Assembly (NCBI GenBank): GCA_018384065.1
Contig: JAHAYL010000034.1
Coordinates: 1 to 64,000 of the forward strand
Direction of reading: 5' to 3'
Length of the DNA stretch: 64,000 nt
DNA from: Oxalobacter sp.
GTDB taxonomy: Bacteria > Pseudomonadota > Gammaproteobacteria > Burkholderiales > Burkholderiaceae_D
Positions 11,050 to 19,696 of the stretch are shown here, in pieces. The notes under the pieces are model-generated. The model was not told the DNA's origin. It searched no databases and saw only the letters and a list, made by a program, of their open reading frames with translations. A program made the translations under genes and the position numbers. Each line of letters begins with the position of its first letter. Within the stretch, counting starts at the first letter, position 1.

Positions 11050-11343
11050 TTAGACCTTTTTCAGTTCAATGCTGTAGCCAATTCCAGTCAGGTATTTGAT
11101 GAGCGAATTGATTGTTGCGCCAGAACCTTTCTCTATACGGCTTACGGCTTGTTGGGAAAGTCCTGCTGCACGTGCAACATCCTGCTGTGTCAGGTTTTCA
11201 GCTTTGCGTGAGCTTATCAGCTGTTGCTGCAGAGCGAGCTTTGCCAGGAATTCTCCATGAGCCTTGGCTGCATCGACATCTGTTGCAACCAGCTTTTCCA
11301 ATTCCTTTTTTTCTTTATCCAAATTGGCTTCTACGAAAGGCAT
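11050..11343 (-). CDS. HTH (XRE/HigA-type) antitoxin
   Basis: 97 aa; ENLTQQDVARAAGLSQQAVSRIEKGSGATINSLIKYLTGIG HTH; lies 10 bp after the toxin gene. Confidence 0.85.
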   Translation of the reverse strand: MPFVEANLDKEKKELEKLVATDVDAAKAHGEFLAKLALQQQLISSRKAENLTQQDVARAAGLSQQAVSRIEKGSGATINSLIKYLTGIGYSIELKKV

Positions 11344-11353
11344 CTTTCACCTC

Positions 11354-11680
11354 TTATAATAGTCCTGCTTCCCTTGCACGTTTCTTCGCTTTTTCCAGTT
11401 CAGGTTTCTCTGCTTTCCCTTTTTGTTTTTTGCAGATGTTCAGAAAGTAGACGGCATCCTGATTTTGGATTACATACATAATCCTTTCTTGAGAAATCTT
11501 GATTTCCCAGAGCTTTTTAAATAGTTGTCGTGTTGTCAGGAGAGAAAACGCTTCAATCCCTTTCAGACGGATTAACTGACGGGCAGAAAGAACCTCAGCT
11601 TTAACAGGGTTTGGTAGGGATTCTATGTATTCAGCAATAAGATTTTTACCACCAGCGGTCTGATAATCAAAGATTCTCAT
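11354..11680 (-). CDS. HigB/RelE-type (Gp49-like) toxin
   Basis: MRIFDYQTAGGKNLIAEYIESLP..LTTRQLFKKLWEIKISQERIMYVIQNQDAVYFLNICKKQKGKAEKPELEKAKKRAREA. Start set at MRIFDYQ (11680); the ORF-track start at 11740 would put the palindrome inside the gene. Confidence 0.85.
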   Translation of the reverse strand: MRIFDYQTAGGKNLIAEYIESLPNPVKAEVLSARQLIRLKGIEAFSLLTTRQLFKKLWEIKISQERIMYVIQNQDAVYFLNICKKQKGKAEKPELEKAKKRAREAGLL

Positions 11681-11687
11681 GATAGAA

Positions 11688-11717
11688 GCATAATACATCA
11701 ATATTGATGTATTATGC
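11688..11717. promoter_or_regulatory. Perfect 30-bp palindrome, probable toxin/antitoxin operator
   Basis: GCATAATACATCAATATTGATGTATTATGC is its own reverse complement; 7 nt upstream of the toxin start codon. Confidence 0.8.
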
Positions 11718-11743
11718 AAGTTGTTCATGTTTTTTCTCAATGA

Positions 11744-13396
11744 TTATTCATTGAGATGGGCAGCATGTTCACGGGTTGCGAAGAACTGGACATCCGGCCA
11801 ACGTTCCTGCGTCAGGCGCAGGTTCACATTGGAAGACGCCAGATAAGTCATATTGCCTGCCGCATCATAGGCGACATTGTGGGCAAGCGCTTTTTCAAAT
11901 TCATTCAGTTTCTTCGGGTCATCCGCCGCCACCCAACGGGCGGTACTGATGGAAGTCCCCTCAAAGACTGCATCAACCCCGTATTCGTTCAACAGGCGGC
12001 TGGCAACCACTTCGAACTGCAGCATCCCGACAGCCCCCAGGATCAGGTCGCTCCCCAATACTGGTTTGAAGACCTGGACAGCCCCTTCTTCGCCCAACTG
12101 TTGCAATCCCTTATGCAGCTGTTTCACCTTCAAGGGGTTGCGGATACGGACACTGCGGAAGATTTCCGGTGCGAAGTAAGGAATACCGGTGAACTGCAGG
12201 GGTTCGCCTTCCGAAAAACTGTCGCCTATCTGCATGTTGCCATGATTCGGTAATCCGATGATGTCACCAGCATAAGCTTCTTCCACCTGTTCCCGGTTCG
12301 AAGCCATGAAAGTCACCACATTGGAAACCTTCACATCACGGTTCAGGCGCAGGTGTTTCAGTTTCATGCCACGCTCAAAACGGCCTGAGCAGACCCGCAG
12401 GAAAGCAATCCGGTCACGGTGGGCAGGGTCCATGTTTGCCTGGATCTTGAACACAAAACCCGAGAAAGCCTTTTCATCCGGCTTCACATCCCGCACGGTC
12501 GCATCACGTCCCAGCGGTGGCTGTGCCCAGTCCAGCAACGCATTCAGGATTTCCCGTACCCCGAAATTGTTGATGGCGGAGCCGAAGAATACCGGCGTCA
12601 GGGAGCCAGCCAGGAACTCATCCTGGTTCCAAGGGTTTGATGCGCCTCTTACCAGTTCAACCTCCATCTGCAGCTGCTCCATCTCAAGCGGGAACATTTC
12701 TGCCAGCCGTGGATTGTCAATCCCTTTGATGACCTCAAAAGACTGGTCCGCCTTTTCATTGCCGGCGGCAAACAGCATGACTTCATCGTTCAGCAGATGA
12801 TAGACCCCACGGAAATTCTTGCCCATGCCGATTGGCCAAGTGATGGGCGCACAACGGATTTTCAGCACCGTTTCCACTTCATCCAGCAGTTCCAGCGGGT
12901 CTTTTGTTTCACGGTCCAGCTTGTTCATGAACGTCAGGATCGGGGTGTTCCGCATCCGGCAGACTTCCAGCAGCTTGATGGTCTGGGCTTCCACGCCGTT
13001 GGCGGCATCAATCACCATCAGCGCGGTATCCACAGCGGTCAATACACGGTAAGTATCTTCAGAGAAGTCCTGGTGCCCCGGGGTGTCCAGCAGGTTGATG
13101 ACATGGTCACGGTATTCAAACTGCATGACTGAACTGGCGACGGAGATGCCACGCTGTTTCTCAATATCCATCCAGTCAGAAGTCGCATGGCGGCTGCTCT
13201 TCCTTGCTTTCACGGTTCCTGCCAGTTGGATGGCGCCTGAAAACAGCAGCAGTTTCTCAGTCAGCGTTGTCTTACCCGCATCCGGGTGGGAAATGATGCC
13301 GAAAGTCCGGCGGCGGGCAACCTCACGGGCAATCCGTTTCGTCAGGTTGTCCTGGGATTCCGTGGCGGAATTGTCAGCGGAAGAAGGATCAGTCAT
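11744..13396 (-). CDS. prfC: Peptide chain release factor 3
   Basis: [76 protein letters not shown]. Confidence 0.96.
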   Translation of the reverse strand: MTDPSSADNSATESQDNLTKRIAREVARRRTFGIISHPDAGKTTLTEKLLLFSGAIQLAGTVKARKSSRHATSDWMDIEKQRGISVASSVMQFEYRDHVINLLDTPGHQDFSEDTYRVLTAVDTALMVIDAANGVEAQTIKLLEVCRMRNTPILTFMNKLDRETKDPLELLDEVETVLKIRCAPITWPIGMGKNFRGVYHLLNDEVMLFAAGNEKADQSFEVIKGIDNPRLAEMFPLEMEQLQMEVELVRGASNPWNQDEFLAGSLTPVFFGSAINNFGVREILNALLDWAQPPLGRDATVRDVKPDEKAFSGFVFKIQANMDPAHRDRIAFLRVCSGRFERGMKLKHLRLNRDVKVSNVVTFMASNREQVEEAYAGDIIGLPNHGNMQIGDSFSEGEPLQFTGIPYFAPEIFRSVRIRNPLKVKQLHKGLQQLGEEGAVQVFKPVLGSDLILGAVGMLQFEVVASRLLNEYGVDAVFEGTSISTARWVAADDPKKLNEFEKALAHNVAYDAAGNMTYLASSNVNLRLTQERWPDVQFFATREHAAHLNE

Positions 13397-13535
13397 AGTC
13401 TCAATACAGAATCAATATTGCCTGTCGGCTAAAAAAGACAGTTTTCAGCAGAAAAAAGCCGACAGATGCTTGAAAAAGTCAATAAAGCCTATAATTATAA
13501 ATTGCTTCTGATTTCTGTTCATCTAAATCACCAAT

Positions 13536-13894
13536 GGGGGCGATTATGGATTCGACAGGGGTTGCAAAGCAGAACAGGGCATACCGAGGACTGGTTTCCC
13601 TCGTAAATCCATCCAGAAAAAAATAACTGCTAACGACAAACGTTACGCACTGGCTGCTTGATCAGCCAGCCCTACACTGATCTGTTCCTGGGTCAGGCCG
13701 CAAGGCACGTAGGGTCATACCACAGGAAACCGCTTTCAGTTGCGCTGCCGGACTGGAAGTCAGATTGAGGCAGACCGCCTGAGCGGGGCGTGTCCGTCCG
13801 CACCGTCCAGGTTAAATCAAAAGGCGAGGCTAAGTATGTAGAACTGTCTGTCGAGGGCTTCTGGACGCGGGTTCAACTCCCGCCGCCTCCACCA
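13536..13894 (+). ncRNA. ssrA: tmRNA (one-piece)
   Basis: GGGGGCGATTATGGATTCGACAGGGGTTGCAAAGC start, TGGACGCGGGTTCAACTCCCGCCGCCTCCACCA end; acceptor GGGGGCG/CGCCTCC. Tag reading frame at 13629-13661: (A)ANDKRYALAA, stop TGA. Confidence 0.97.
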
Positions 13895-13903
13895 CAATAC
13901 AGT

Positions 13904-13937
13904 CCAGCACGTTCTGAGAAAGTGCTGGTTTTTTTGT
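13904..13937 (+). terminator. Rho-independent terminator of ssrA
   Basis: CCAGCAC-N11-GTGCTGG then T7. Confidence 0.9.
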
Positions 13938-13975
13938 TTTTTGTCGGCTCTACCCCATTAACGGGGGATGGGTAT

Positions 13976-14911
13976 TCAGGATGCAATGTCCTGCCAGTAA
14001 ATCTTTTTGAACACAACATCGGTGAAATAATCAATGACCACCCGGACATTCAGGGATATGTGGTGGGTCTGGAGATACAGTATCGCGATATGGATTGGGG
14101 CTGTCTGGCTGGAAACCGGGATATCTGGCAGTATCCTGACTAATTTCTTGGACAGGATTTCTTCATAGACAGCCCAGTCAGGCATCATCAGGATCCCCAT
14201 ACCAGATATGGCGGCAGCAATCAGGGTATTGGCATTATTGCTGACAAGCACTTCAGGAATGGGGAAAGGTTGCCATCCGCCGTCGAGGTGGAAAATCCAT
14301 TGCAGGATACCTGTCTGCCCCTTGTAGAGCAGGCTTCGATGGCCTGCAAGTCCAGTCAATGACCTTGGCATACCATATTCAGCGGTATATCCGGGAGACG
14401 CCACCAGACAATGCTGCTGTTCAGCAATGACGCGGGACCTGAGGGTACTGTCCTTCAAGGTGGTGATCCGGAAAACAATATCTGTTCCATCTGCATATGG
14501 GTCGATAAAATCATCCGTCTGGATGAGCTCCACGCGCAGCTTCGGATAATGTTTCCTCAAATCTTCCAGATAAGGGGCAATATGACGCTGCCCGAACAGC
14601 ACTGGGGCATTGATCCTTACAATGCCGGATGGCTCCTGCCTGATGTTGTTGAGTTTACGCTGGGAATCCTCAAACAGTTCAATGATGGAACGGGCATCTT
14701 CTGCAAAGGACAATCCGGTCTGGGTCGGTGTGATGACCCTTGTATTCCTGTAAAAGAGCTGATGGCCCAAGTCGGCTTCCAGTTGCTTGATGGTTCTGGA
14801 AACAATGGATGTGGACAGGTTTTCCATTCGGGCGGTCTTGGAAATATTCCGGTTTCTCAGGACATGCAGGAATAATTCCAGTGAACGTATTGAAATGTTC
14901 TTGGGATTCAT
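13976..14911 (-). CDS. LysR family transcriptional regulator
   Basis: MNPKNISIRSLELFLHVLRNRNISKTARMENLSTSIVSRTIKQLEADLGHQLFYRNTRVITPTQTG (HTH); PYADGTDIVFRI. Start taken at the internal ATG 14911; the ORF extends to 14971. Confidence 0.9.
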   Translation of the reverse strand: MNPKNISIRSLELFLHVLRNRNISKTARMENLSTSIVSRTIKQLEADLGHQLFYRNTRVITPTQTGLSFAEDARSIIELFEDSQRKLNNIRQEPSGIVRINAPVLFGQRHIAPYLEDLRKHYPKLRVELIQTDDFIDPYADGTDIVFRITTLKDSTLRSRVIAEQQHCLVASPGYTAEYGMPRSLTGLAGHRSLLYKGQTGILQWIFHLDGGWQPFPIPEVLVSNNANTLIAAAISGMGILMMPDWAVYEEILSKKLVRILPDIPVSSQTAPIHIAILYLQTHHISLNVRVVIDYFTDVVFKKIYWQDIAS

Positions 14912-15057
14912 TTGCTCAGATTCTGCAAAAATGTTTTCATAATTATGCTGTTTATCGCTTGAATCAGGCAACTTATAATTTTTGGCAATGTATGCAACGG
15001 CACAGATTGGAAAGCAGTCTGTCTTTACTTTCTCAACTTCCTAAGAAAGGGGCTTCA

Positions 15058-16050
15058 ATGTCAAAGCGCGTTTTTTTCAACCAGACAGGTCCAGCAGATG
15101 TTTTGGAAATCGTTGACTGGCAGGAACCATCCCCGCAGGCAGGGGAAATCCAGGTCAAGGTCCATGCTATTGGATTGAACCGTGCAGAAATCATGTACCG
15201 TAATGGACAATACGTCATTGATCCGGTATTTCCCGCAAAGCTGGGCTATGAGGCAAGCGGGGAAGTCGTTGCGCTCGGTGAAAACGTTGCTGGATTCCAT
15301 CTGGGAGACAGGGTTGCCGTCATTCCTGCATTCATGTTCACGGAATATGGGACATATGGAGAGACCGTCAACTTACCCGCCCGTGCGGTGGTCAAGATGC
15401 CAGACAACCAGTCTTGGACGGAAGCAGCGGCAACTTGGATGCAGTTCACGACTGCCTATGGTGCATTGATTGAATATGCAGGCTTGAAGGAGGGGGATTT
15501 TGTCATCCTGAATGCGGCATCCAGCAGTGTTGGCATGGCAGCTATCCAGATTGCCAATATGGTCGGTGCAGTCCCTATTGCTGTCAGCAGGACATCTTCA
15601 AAAGCCCGGCAGCTGTTTGATGGCGGCGCAAAATATGTCATAGCAACCTCAGAAGAGAACCTGAAGGAACGCATCCTTGAAATCACGGATGGTAAAGGAG
15701 CCAGGGTTGCTTTTGATCCTGTCGGAGGGGCAGGCGCAACCGCAATTATCGAAGCGCTGTCATTTGAAGGCCTGTTTTATCAATATGGCGCACTTTCCCC
15801 AGACCCAATCCAGGTTCCTGTCATGGACCTGCTGGGGAAACATCTGACCCTGCGCGGTTATGAACTGTTCGAAATTACGGCTGATGATGGGAAACTGGCT
15901 AGGGCCAAGGCATTTATCAGTAAAGGGCTTGCCAGCGGTGCGCTGAAACCCGTCATCGCCAAAGAGTTTGATTTCAGCCAGGTCCAGGAAGCCCATCGTT
16001 TTATGGAAAAAGGGACTCAGGTTGGCAAGATTGTCCTGACAGTCAAATAA
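15058..16050 (+). CDS. Zn-independent MDR/quinone oxidoreductase-like dehydrogenase
   Basis: MSKRVFFNQTGPADVLEIVDWQEPSPQAGEIQVKVHAIGLNRAEIMYRNGQY; LGYEASGEVVALGENV; ILNAASSSVGMAAIQIAN. Start at ATG 15058, not 14809. Confidence 0.88.
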   Translation: MSKRVFFNQTGPADVLEIVDWQEPSPQAGEIQVKVHAIGLNRAEIMYRNGQYVIDPVFPAKLGYEASGEVVALGENVAGFHLGDRVAVIPAFMFTEYGTYGETVNLPARAVVKMPDNQSWTEAAATWMQFTTAYGALIEYAGLKEGDFVILNAASSSVGMAAIQIANMVGAVPIAVSRTSSKARQLFDGGAKYVIATSEENLKERILEITDGKGARVAFDPVGGAGATAIIEALSFEGLFYQYGALSPDPIQVPVMDLLGKHLTLRGYELFEITADDGKLARAKAFISKGLASGALKPVIAKEFDFSQVQEAHRFMEKGTQVGKIVLTVK

Positions 16051-16088
16051 GGGGAATCCATATCCCTACGGGAAAGTGTGGAAAGCAA

Positions 16089-16118
16089 GGGGCTGTTCTG
16101 GTCAAGGAGGACAGCCCC
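16089..16118. terminator. Bidirectional hairpin between oxidoreductase and ATPase genes
   Basis: GGGGCTGTTCT-N8-AGGACAGCCCC, 11-bp stem with one wobble. Confidence 0.7.
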
Positions 16119-16122
16119 AATT

Positions 16123-17352
16123 TCATATCATCCAGATTGGGACAATCAGGTTGTCCCTGTCAAAAGCACTGAACTTTTCTGCCATGCAGAGGACAGCGCC
16201 GGTTCCACGCTGAAGGGGCGATTTATCAATCACCCGGAAGACACGTGTCAGCCGTTTGTCCGGTGAGGCGGTTTTCTTGATTTCCAGGGGGAAAAGCCTG
16301 CCGTCCCTTTCCATGATGACATCGATTTCCTTGGTATCCCTGTCGCGGTAAAAATAGAGATATGGTTCAAGTCCCGCATTCTGGTAGCTTTTCATCAGTT
16401 CCGATACGGTGAAGTTTTCCAGCAATGCGCCGTTCATGGCACCGTTTTCAGCGACTTCCGGGGAAGACCATTTCGTCAGGTAACAGACCAACCCTGTATC
16501 GTAAAAATACACCTTGGGTGTTTTGATGGTGCGTTTCAGCACATTGTTGGAATAGGGATGCAGCAGGAAGATGATGCCCAGGGTCTCAAGGATATTGATC
16601 CAATCCTTTGCCGTAGGCAGGTCAATATCTGCATCGTCGGCAAGGGCTTTGTAATTCAGCAGTTGGGCGGTCCTGGCAGCGGCAGCGGTGACAAAACGGT
16701 TGAATTTGAAGGCATCGATATTGCCGGAAATATCCCGGACATCCCGTTCAATATAGGTGGCGAGATAAGACGAGTAGTAGATATCCCTGTCAGGATATTG
16801 ACCACTGACCAGCCCTGGCATCGAACCTTTCCAGATGCGCCTGAACATTCCGGGGGTTGTGACCGGTGTGATTTTCTCCTGTTCAGCCAGCAGATGGTCA
16901 AAATCCATCGTGAAAAGGGAACAGGGGTTGCCGGTGATTTCCCGCTGGGACATCGGTGACATATGCAGGAGGGCAACCCGTCCTGCAAGGGATTCCTGTA
17001 CACCGCGCATAAGACGGAAAACCTGGGAACCGGTCATCCAGAAGTCACCGGGGCGGTGGTTCCTGTCAATATGGATTTTGATATAGGTGAACAGTTCCGG
17101 TGCATACTGCACCTCATCAATCAGCACAGGTGGTGGATACATCTGGAAAAAAAGGGCAGGATCGTTTTTTGCCATGTCCCGTGTGGTCAGGTCATCCAAT
17201 GTCACATACCTGCGTCCATCATTTTCTTTCTCAGCCAATGCCCGGAGCATCGTTGTTTTGCCCGCCTGGCGTGGACCAGTCAGCAGGATGGCGGAAAAAG
17301 ACCTGCTCAGGTCAAGGATACGTTTTTCAAGATGCCGGTTGATGTATGCCAT
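16123..17352 (-). CDS. AAA ATPase with DUF4143-like C-terminal domain
   Basis: AILLTGPRQAGKTTMLRAL Walker A; PPVLIDEVQYAPELFTYIK Walker B; WMTGSQVFRLMRGVQESLAGRVALL; RDTKEIDVIMERDGRLFPLEIKKTASP C-terminal motif. Confidence 0.88.
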   Translation of the reverse strand: MAYINRHLEKRILDLSRSFSAILLTGPRQAGKTTMLRALAEKENDGRRYVTLDDLTTRDMAKNDPALFFQMYPPPVLIDEVQYAPELFTYIKIHIDRNHRPGDFWMTGSQVFRLMRGVQESLAGRVALLHMSPMSQREITGNPCSLFTMDFDHLLAEQEKITPVTTPGMFRRIWKGSMPGLVSGQYPDRDIYYSSYLATYIERDVRDISGNIDAFKFNRFVTAAAARTAQLLNYKALADDADIDLPTAKDWINILETLGIIFLLHPYSNNVLKRTIKTPKVYFYDTGLVCYLTKWSSPEVAENGAMNGALLENFTVSELMKSYQNAGLEPYLYFYRDRDTKEIDVIMERDGRLFPLEIKKTASPDKRLTRVFRVIDKSPLQRGTGAVLCMAEKFSAFDRDNLIVPIWMI

Positions 17353-17367
17353 GGTGTTTATTGAAAA

Positions 17368-17463
17368 TTTCGGCTGATTTTAGAAGATATGATATTTTAG
17401 CCGAAAAATAAGGGTTTCAGGATAATTTCGGCAGATTTTCAGAATAAATTGAAATCTGCCGAA
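17368..17463. repeat. Four related TTTCGGC(W)GATTTT boxes in two inverted pairs upstream of the ATPase gene
   Basis: TTTCGGCTGATTTT (17368-17381, +); AGCCGAAA (17399-17406, inverted, diverged beyond the core); TTTCGGCAGATTTT (17426-17439, +); AAATCTGCCGAA (17452-17463, inverted). Confidence 0.75.
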
Positions 17464-17500
17464 GTTTTGGTGGACGCAAATCCTTTATTTGAGAAAAATT

Positions 17501-17529
17501 TTCTGGATGCGGGTTCAGTTCCCGCCGCC
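17501..17529 (+). repeat. Degenerate copy of the ssrA 3' end (candidate att remnant)
   Basis: TTCTGGATGCGGGTTCAGTTCCCGCCGCC vs ssrA 13859-13887 TTCTGGACGCGGGTTCAACTCCCGCCGCC: 26/29 identical. The copy lacks the following TCCACCA. Confidence 0.6.
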
Positions 17530-17584
17530 GTAATTGAATCAAGGAATTTACCGAAAGCCCTTTTCTTTAAGTGGGTTGCATTGT

Positions 17585-19036
17585 ATGTTGTCAGCATTGC
17601 GGAAACAGATGCCAGAAAGCCAAACGATGACAGCAGACCAGAAGACACCGCCGGGATTGCAGGTTTTCCTTGACAGGATCAAGGGCGTGTTGGCGCAGGA
17701 TGTCATTGAGCTGGATCTGAGTGCGACACCCTTTGATGACCTGGCGCCTGTGAAAGCCTTGGTCAACCTGGAAAGGCTGGATATCAGCGGAACCAAGGTT
17801 GCTGATATTTCTCCACTCGAAGCACTGCCGCAGATCAGGGAACTTGACCTCAGCGGTACCGTCATCACCGATGCCAGTTCCATTGCCTGGCTGAGGAATC
17901 TCAAAAGGCTGAACCTTGAGGGGACCGGAATCCGGAAAATTTCCGCATTGTCCAGGTTGGCTGGGTTGGAAGAACTGAACCTCAGGGATACCCAGGTTGC
18001 CAATATTTCCCCCTTGGAAGACCTGAGAAACCTGAAAACAGTTGACCTGCGGGGAACCAAGGTCAAAAAAACCGCTCCATTGACTGCATCATGCGCCTGT
18101 CTGGAAAAACTGGATGTCCAAGGTTCCCGTGTCAAGGATATTTCCCTGCTGTCCTGGTTCAGGAACCTGAAGGAACTGAATATCAGTGAAACGGATATTT
18201 CAGATATTTATCCGTTGAGGGAGCTGTCCCATCTGGAAATACTGGATGCGCACCAGACAGACATTGCCGATATATCGGTCTTGAGGGCGCTGGACCAACT
18301 GACAGAGCTGGATATCCGGAAGACAAAAGTAGTTGATGCAACGCCTGTTGCATCACTGGTCAATCTGAAAAAACTCTATCTTTCCAGGATAGAAGACTTT
18401 TCGCTGCTGAAACCGTTGATCAACCTGGAAAGGCTGGACCTGAGTGACACGGGCATTTCTGACCTGTCACCGCTCTTGCATCTGACCAACCTGACGGAAC
18501 TCAGCCTGAGGAATACCCCTGTCTCAGATATTTCTGCCATCACCGCCTTCAAGGACCTGAAGAAACTGGATATCTGGAACACCGGGGTCACAGACTTTAC
18601 GCCTTTGAGGCAGATGAAGGGGCTGGAGGTCTTGAATCTTGGCAGGACTGCCATCACAGACCTTTCCCCCTTGAGGGCGCTGCACAGCCTGAAAGAGCTG
18701 ACCCTGTGGAATACGGCGGTCAGGAACCTCCAGCCATTGGCTTCATTGAAGGTTTTGGAAAGGCTGAACCTCCGGGATACCCGGATTTCTGACCTTTCAG
18801 CATTGGAGCAGCTTGAAAACCTGAAAGAACTGAATATCGGCTATACCAATGTGATGTACCTGAATCCTCTTGAGAAGCTTTACGTCTTGGAAAAGCTGGA
18901 TGTCCGGGATACCTATGTCAAGAATGTCTCGCCCCTGTCTTCCCTTGAACGTATGAGGGAGCTGGTCCTGATTGATTCCAAGGTGGAGAACCTGATGCCC
19001 CTGAGACACCTGAAGCATCTGCGGGTCAAGTTGTAA
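17585..19036 (+). CDS. Leucine-rich-repeat protein (internalin-type ~22-23 aa LRRs), no evident signal peptide
   Basis: Tandem L..L..L.L..T.I.DISPL..L motif, e.g. LVNLERLDISGTKVADISPLEALPQIRELDLSGTVITDASSIAWLRNLKRLNLEGT. Start ambiguous (TTG 17534 or ATG 17585). Confidence 0.88.
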   Translation: MLSALRKQMPESQTMTADQKTPPGLQVFLDRIKGVLAQDVIELDLSATPFDDLAPVKALVNLERLDISGTKVADISPLEALPQIRELDLSGTVITDASSIAWLRNLKRLNLEGTGIRKISALSRLAGLEELNLRDTQVANISPLEDLRNLKTVDLRGTKVKKTAPLTASCACLEKLDVQGSRVKDISLLSWFRNLKELNISETDISDIYPLRELSHLEILDAHQTDIADISVLRALDQLTELDIRKTKVVDATPVASLVNLKKLYLSRIEDFSLLKPLINLERLDLSDTGISDLSPLLHLTNLTELSLRNTPVSDISAITAFKDLKKLDIWNTGVTDFTPLRQMKGLEVLNLGRTAITDLSPLRALHSLKELTLWNTAVRNLQPLASLKVLERLNLRDTRISDLSALEQLENLKELNIGYTNVMYLNPLEKLYVLEKLDVRDTYVKNVSPLSSLERMRELVLIDSKVENLMPLRHLKHLRVKL

Positions 19037-19049
19037 CGGCAAATCCCCT

Positions 19050-19084
19050 CCCCTGGTCTTATGGATAGGCCACAAGACCAGGGG
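19050..19084. terminator. Hairpin between convergent LRR gene and downstream minus-strand gene
   Basis: CCCCTGGTCTT-N13-AAGACCAGGGG, perfect 11-bp stem. Confidence 0.7.
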
Positions 19085-19105
19085 CAGGTTGTCCCAACCA
19101 ATCAG

Positions 19106-19525
19106 TTACCGCAATTTTGCGTTGATACTGGTCTGCCCTGTGTACTGGAAGACTTTCTGTTTGAAGGCCTTGTTGATGTACTTGGAAACGACGATGGACT
19201 TGGTCCTGAGAGCGATACGGTCGTTGTATATGCCTTTGTCGTCAGTCATTCCTAAAGTAGAGTAAGCTGGGTCTTGTCTGACTTCACCGTCTGGAGCCAG
19301 TTTCGTATCAGAGGTATAGATATTCGCATAAGGCTCGGATTTGATGGTGATGGTCGTTAATTGGTTGGCACCAGGTCCAGTAATAGGAGAACTTGTTTTG
19401 CTGGTCTTAGGCTGGACCACGGCATTGACGACACCGCCCAGGTCAAACGCATGGGCAGCTGTCGCACATAAGCCGAAAGACAGTGCTGAGAAAGTTGCAA
19501 TGGCAATGGTTGACTTGAGTTTCAT
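19106..19525 (-). CDS. Small exported protein of unknown function
   Basis: MKLKSTIAIATFSALSFGLCATAAHAFDL Sec-type signal peptide; start at ATG 19525. Confidence 0.7.
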   Translation of the reverse strand: MKLKSTIAIATFSALSFGLCATAAHAFDLGGVVNAVVQPKTSKTSSPITGPGANQLTTITIKSEPYANIYTSDTKLAPDGEVRQDPAYSTLGMTDDKGIYNDRIALRTKSIVVSKYINKAFKQKVFQYTGQTSINAKLR

Positions 19526-19696
19526 GATGCTCCCTTTTGTTGGTTGGACACATTCTGATGATATCAACGATTTGAAGGTTTATCATCCATTCATCATGGT
19601 AAATGGTTTTCTTGGCAACAGGCTGGAATAATTGCCAAAAAAAGGGCTTCTTCCCGTTATAATGGGGCATTCCCAACTTTCTGATGCGAGGAAAAA

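Noticed and set aside
11681-11740. Extended N-terminus of the toxin ORF
   Set aside because: Would encode the perfect palindrome; the MRIFDYQ start at 11680 matches the family and leaves the palindrome as operator.
13790-14143. 117-aa ORF starting inside ssrA
   Set aside because: Overlaps the tmRNA 3' domain and its terminator, then runs antisense into the LysR gene.
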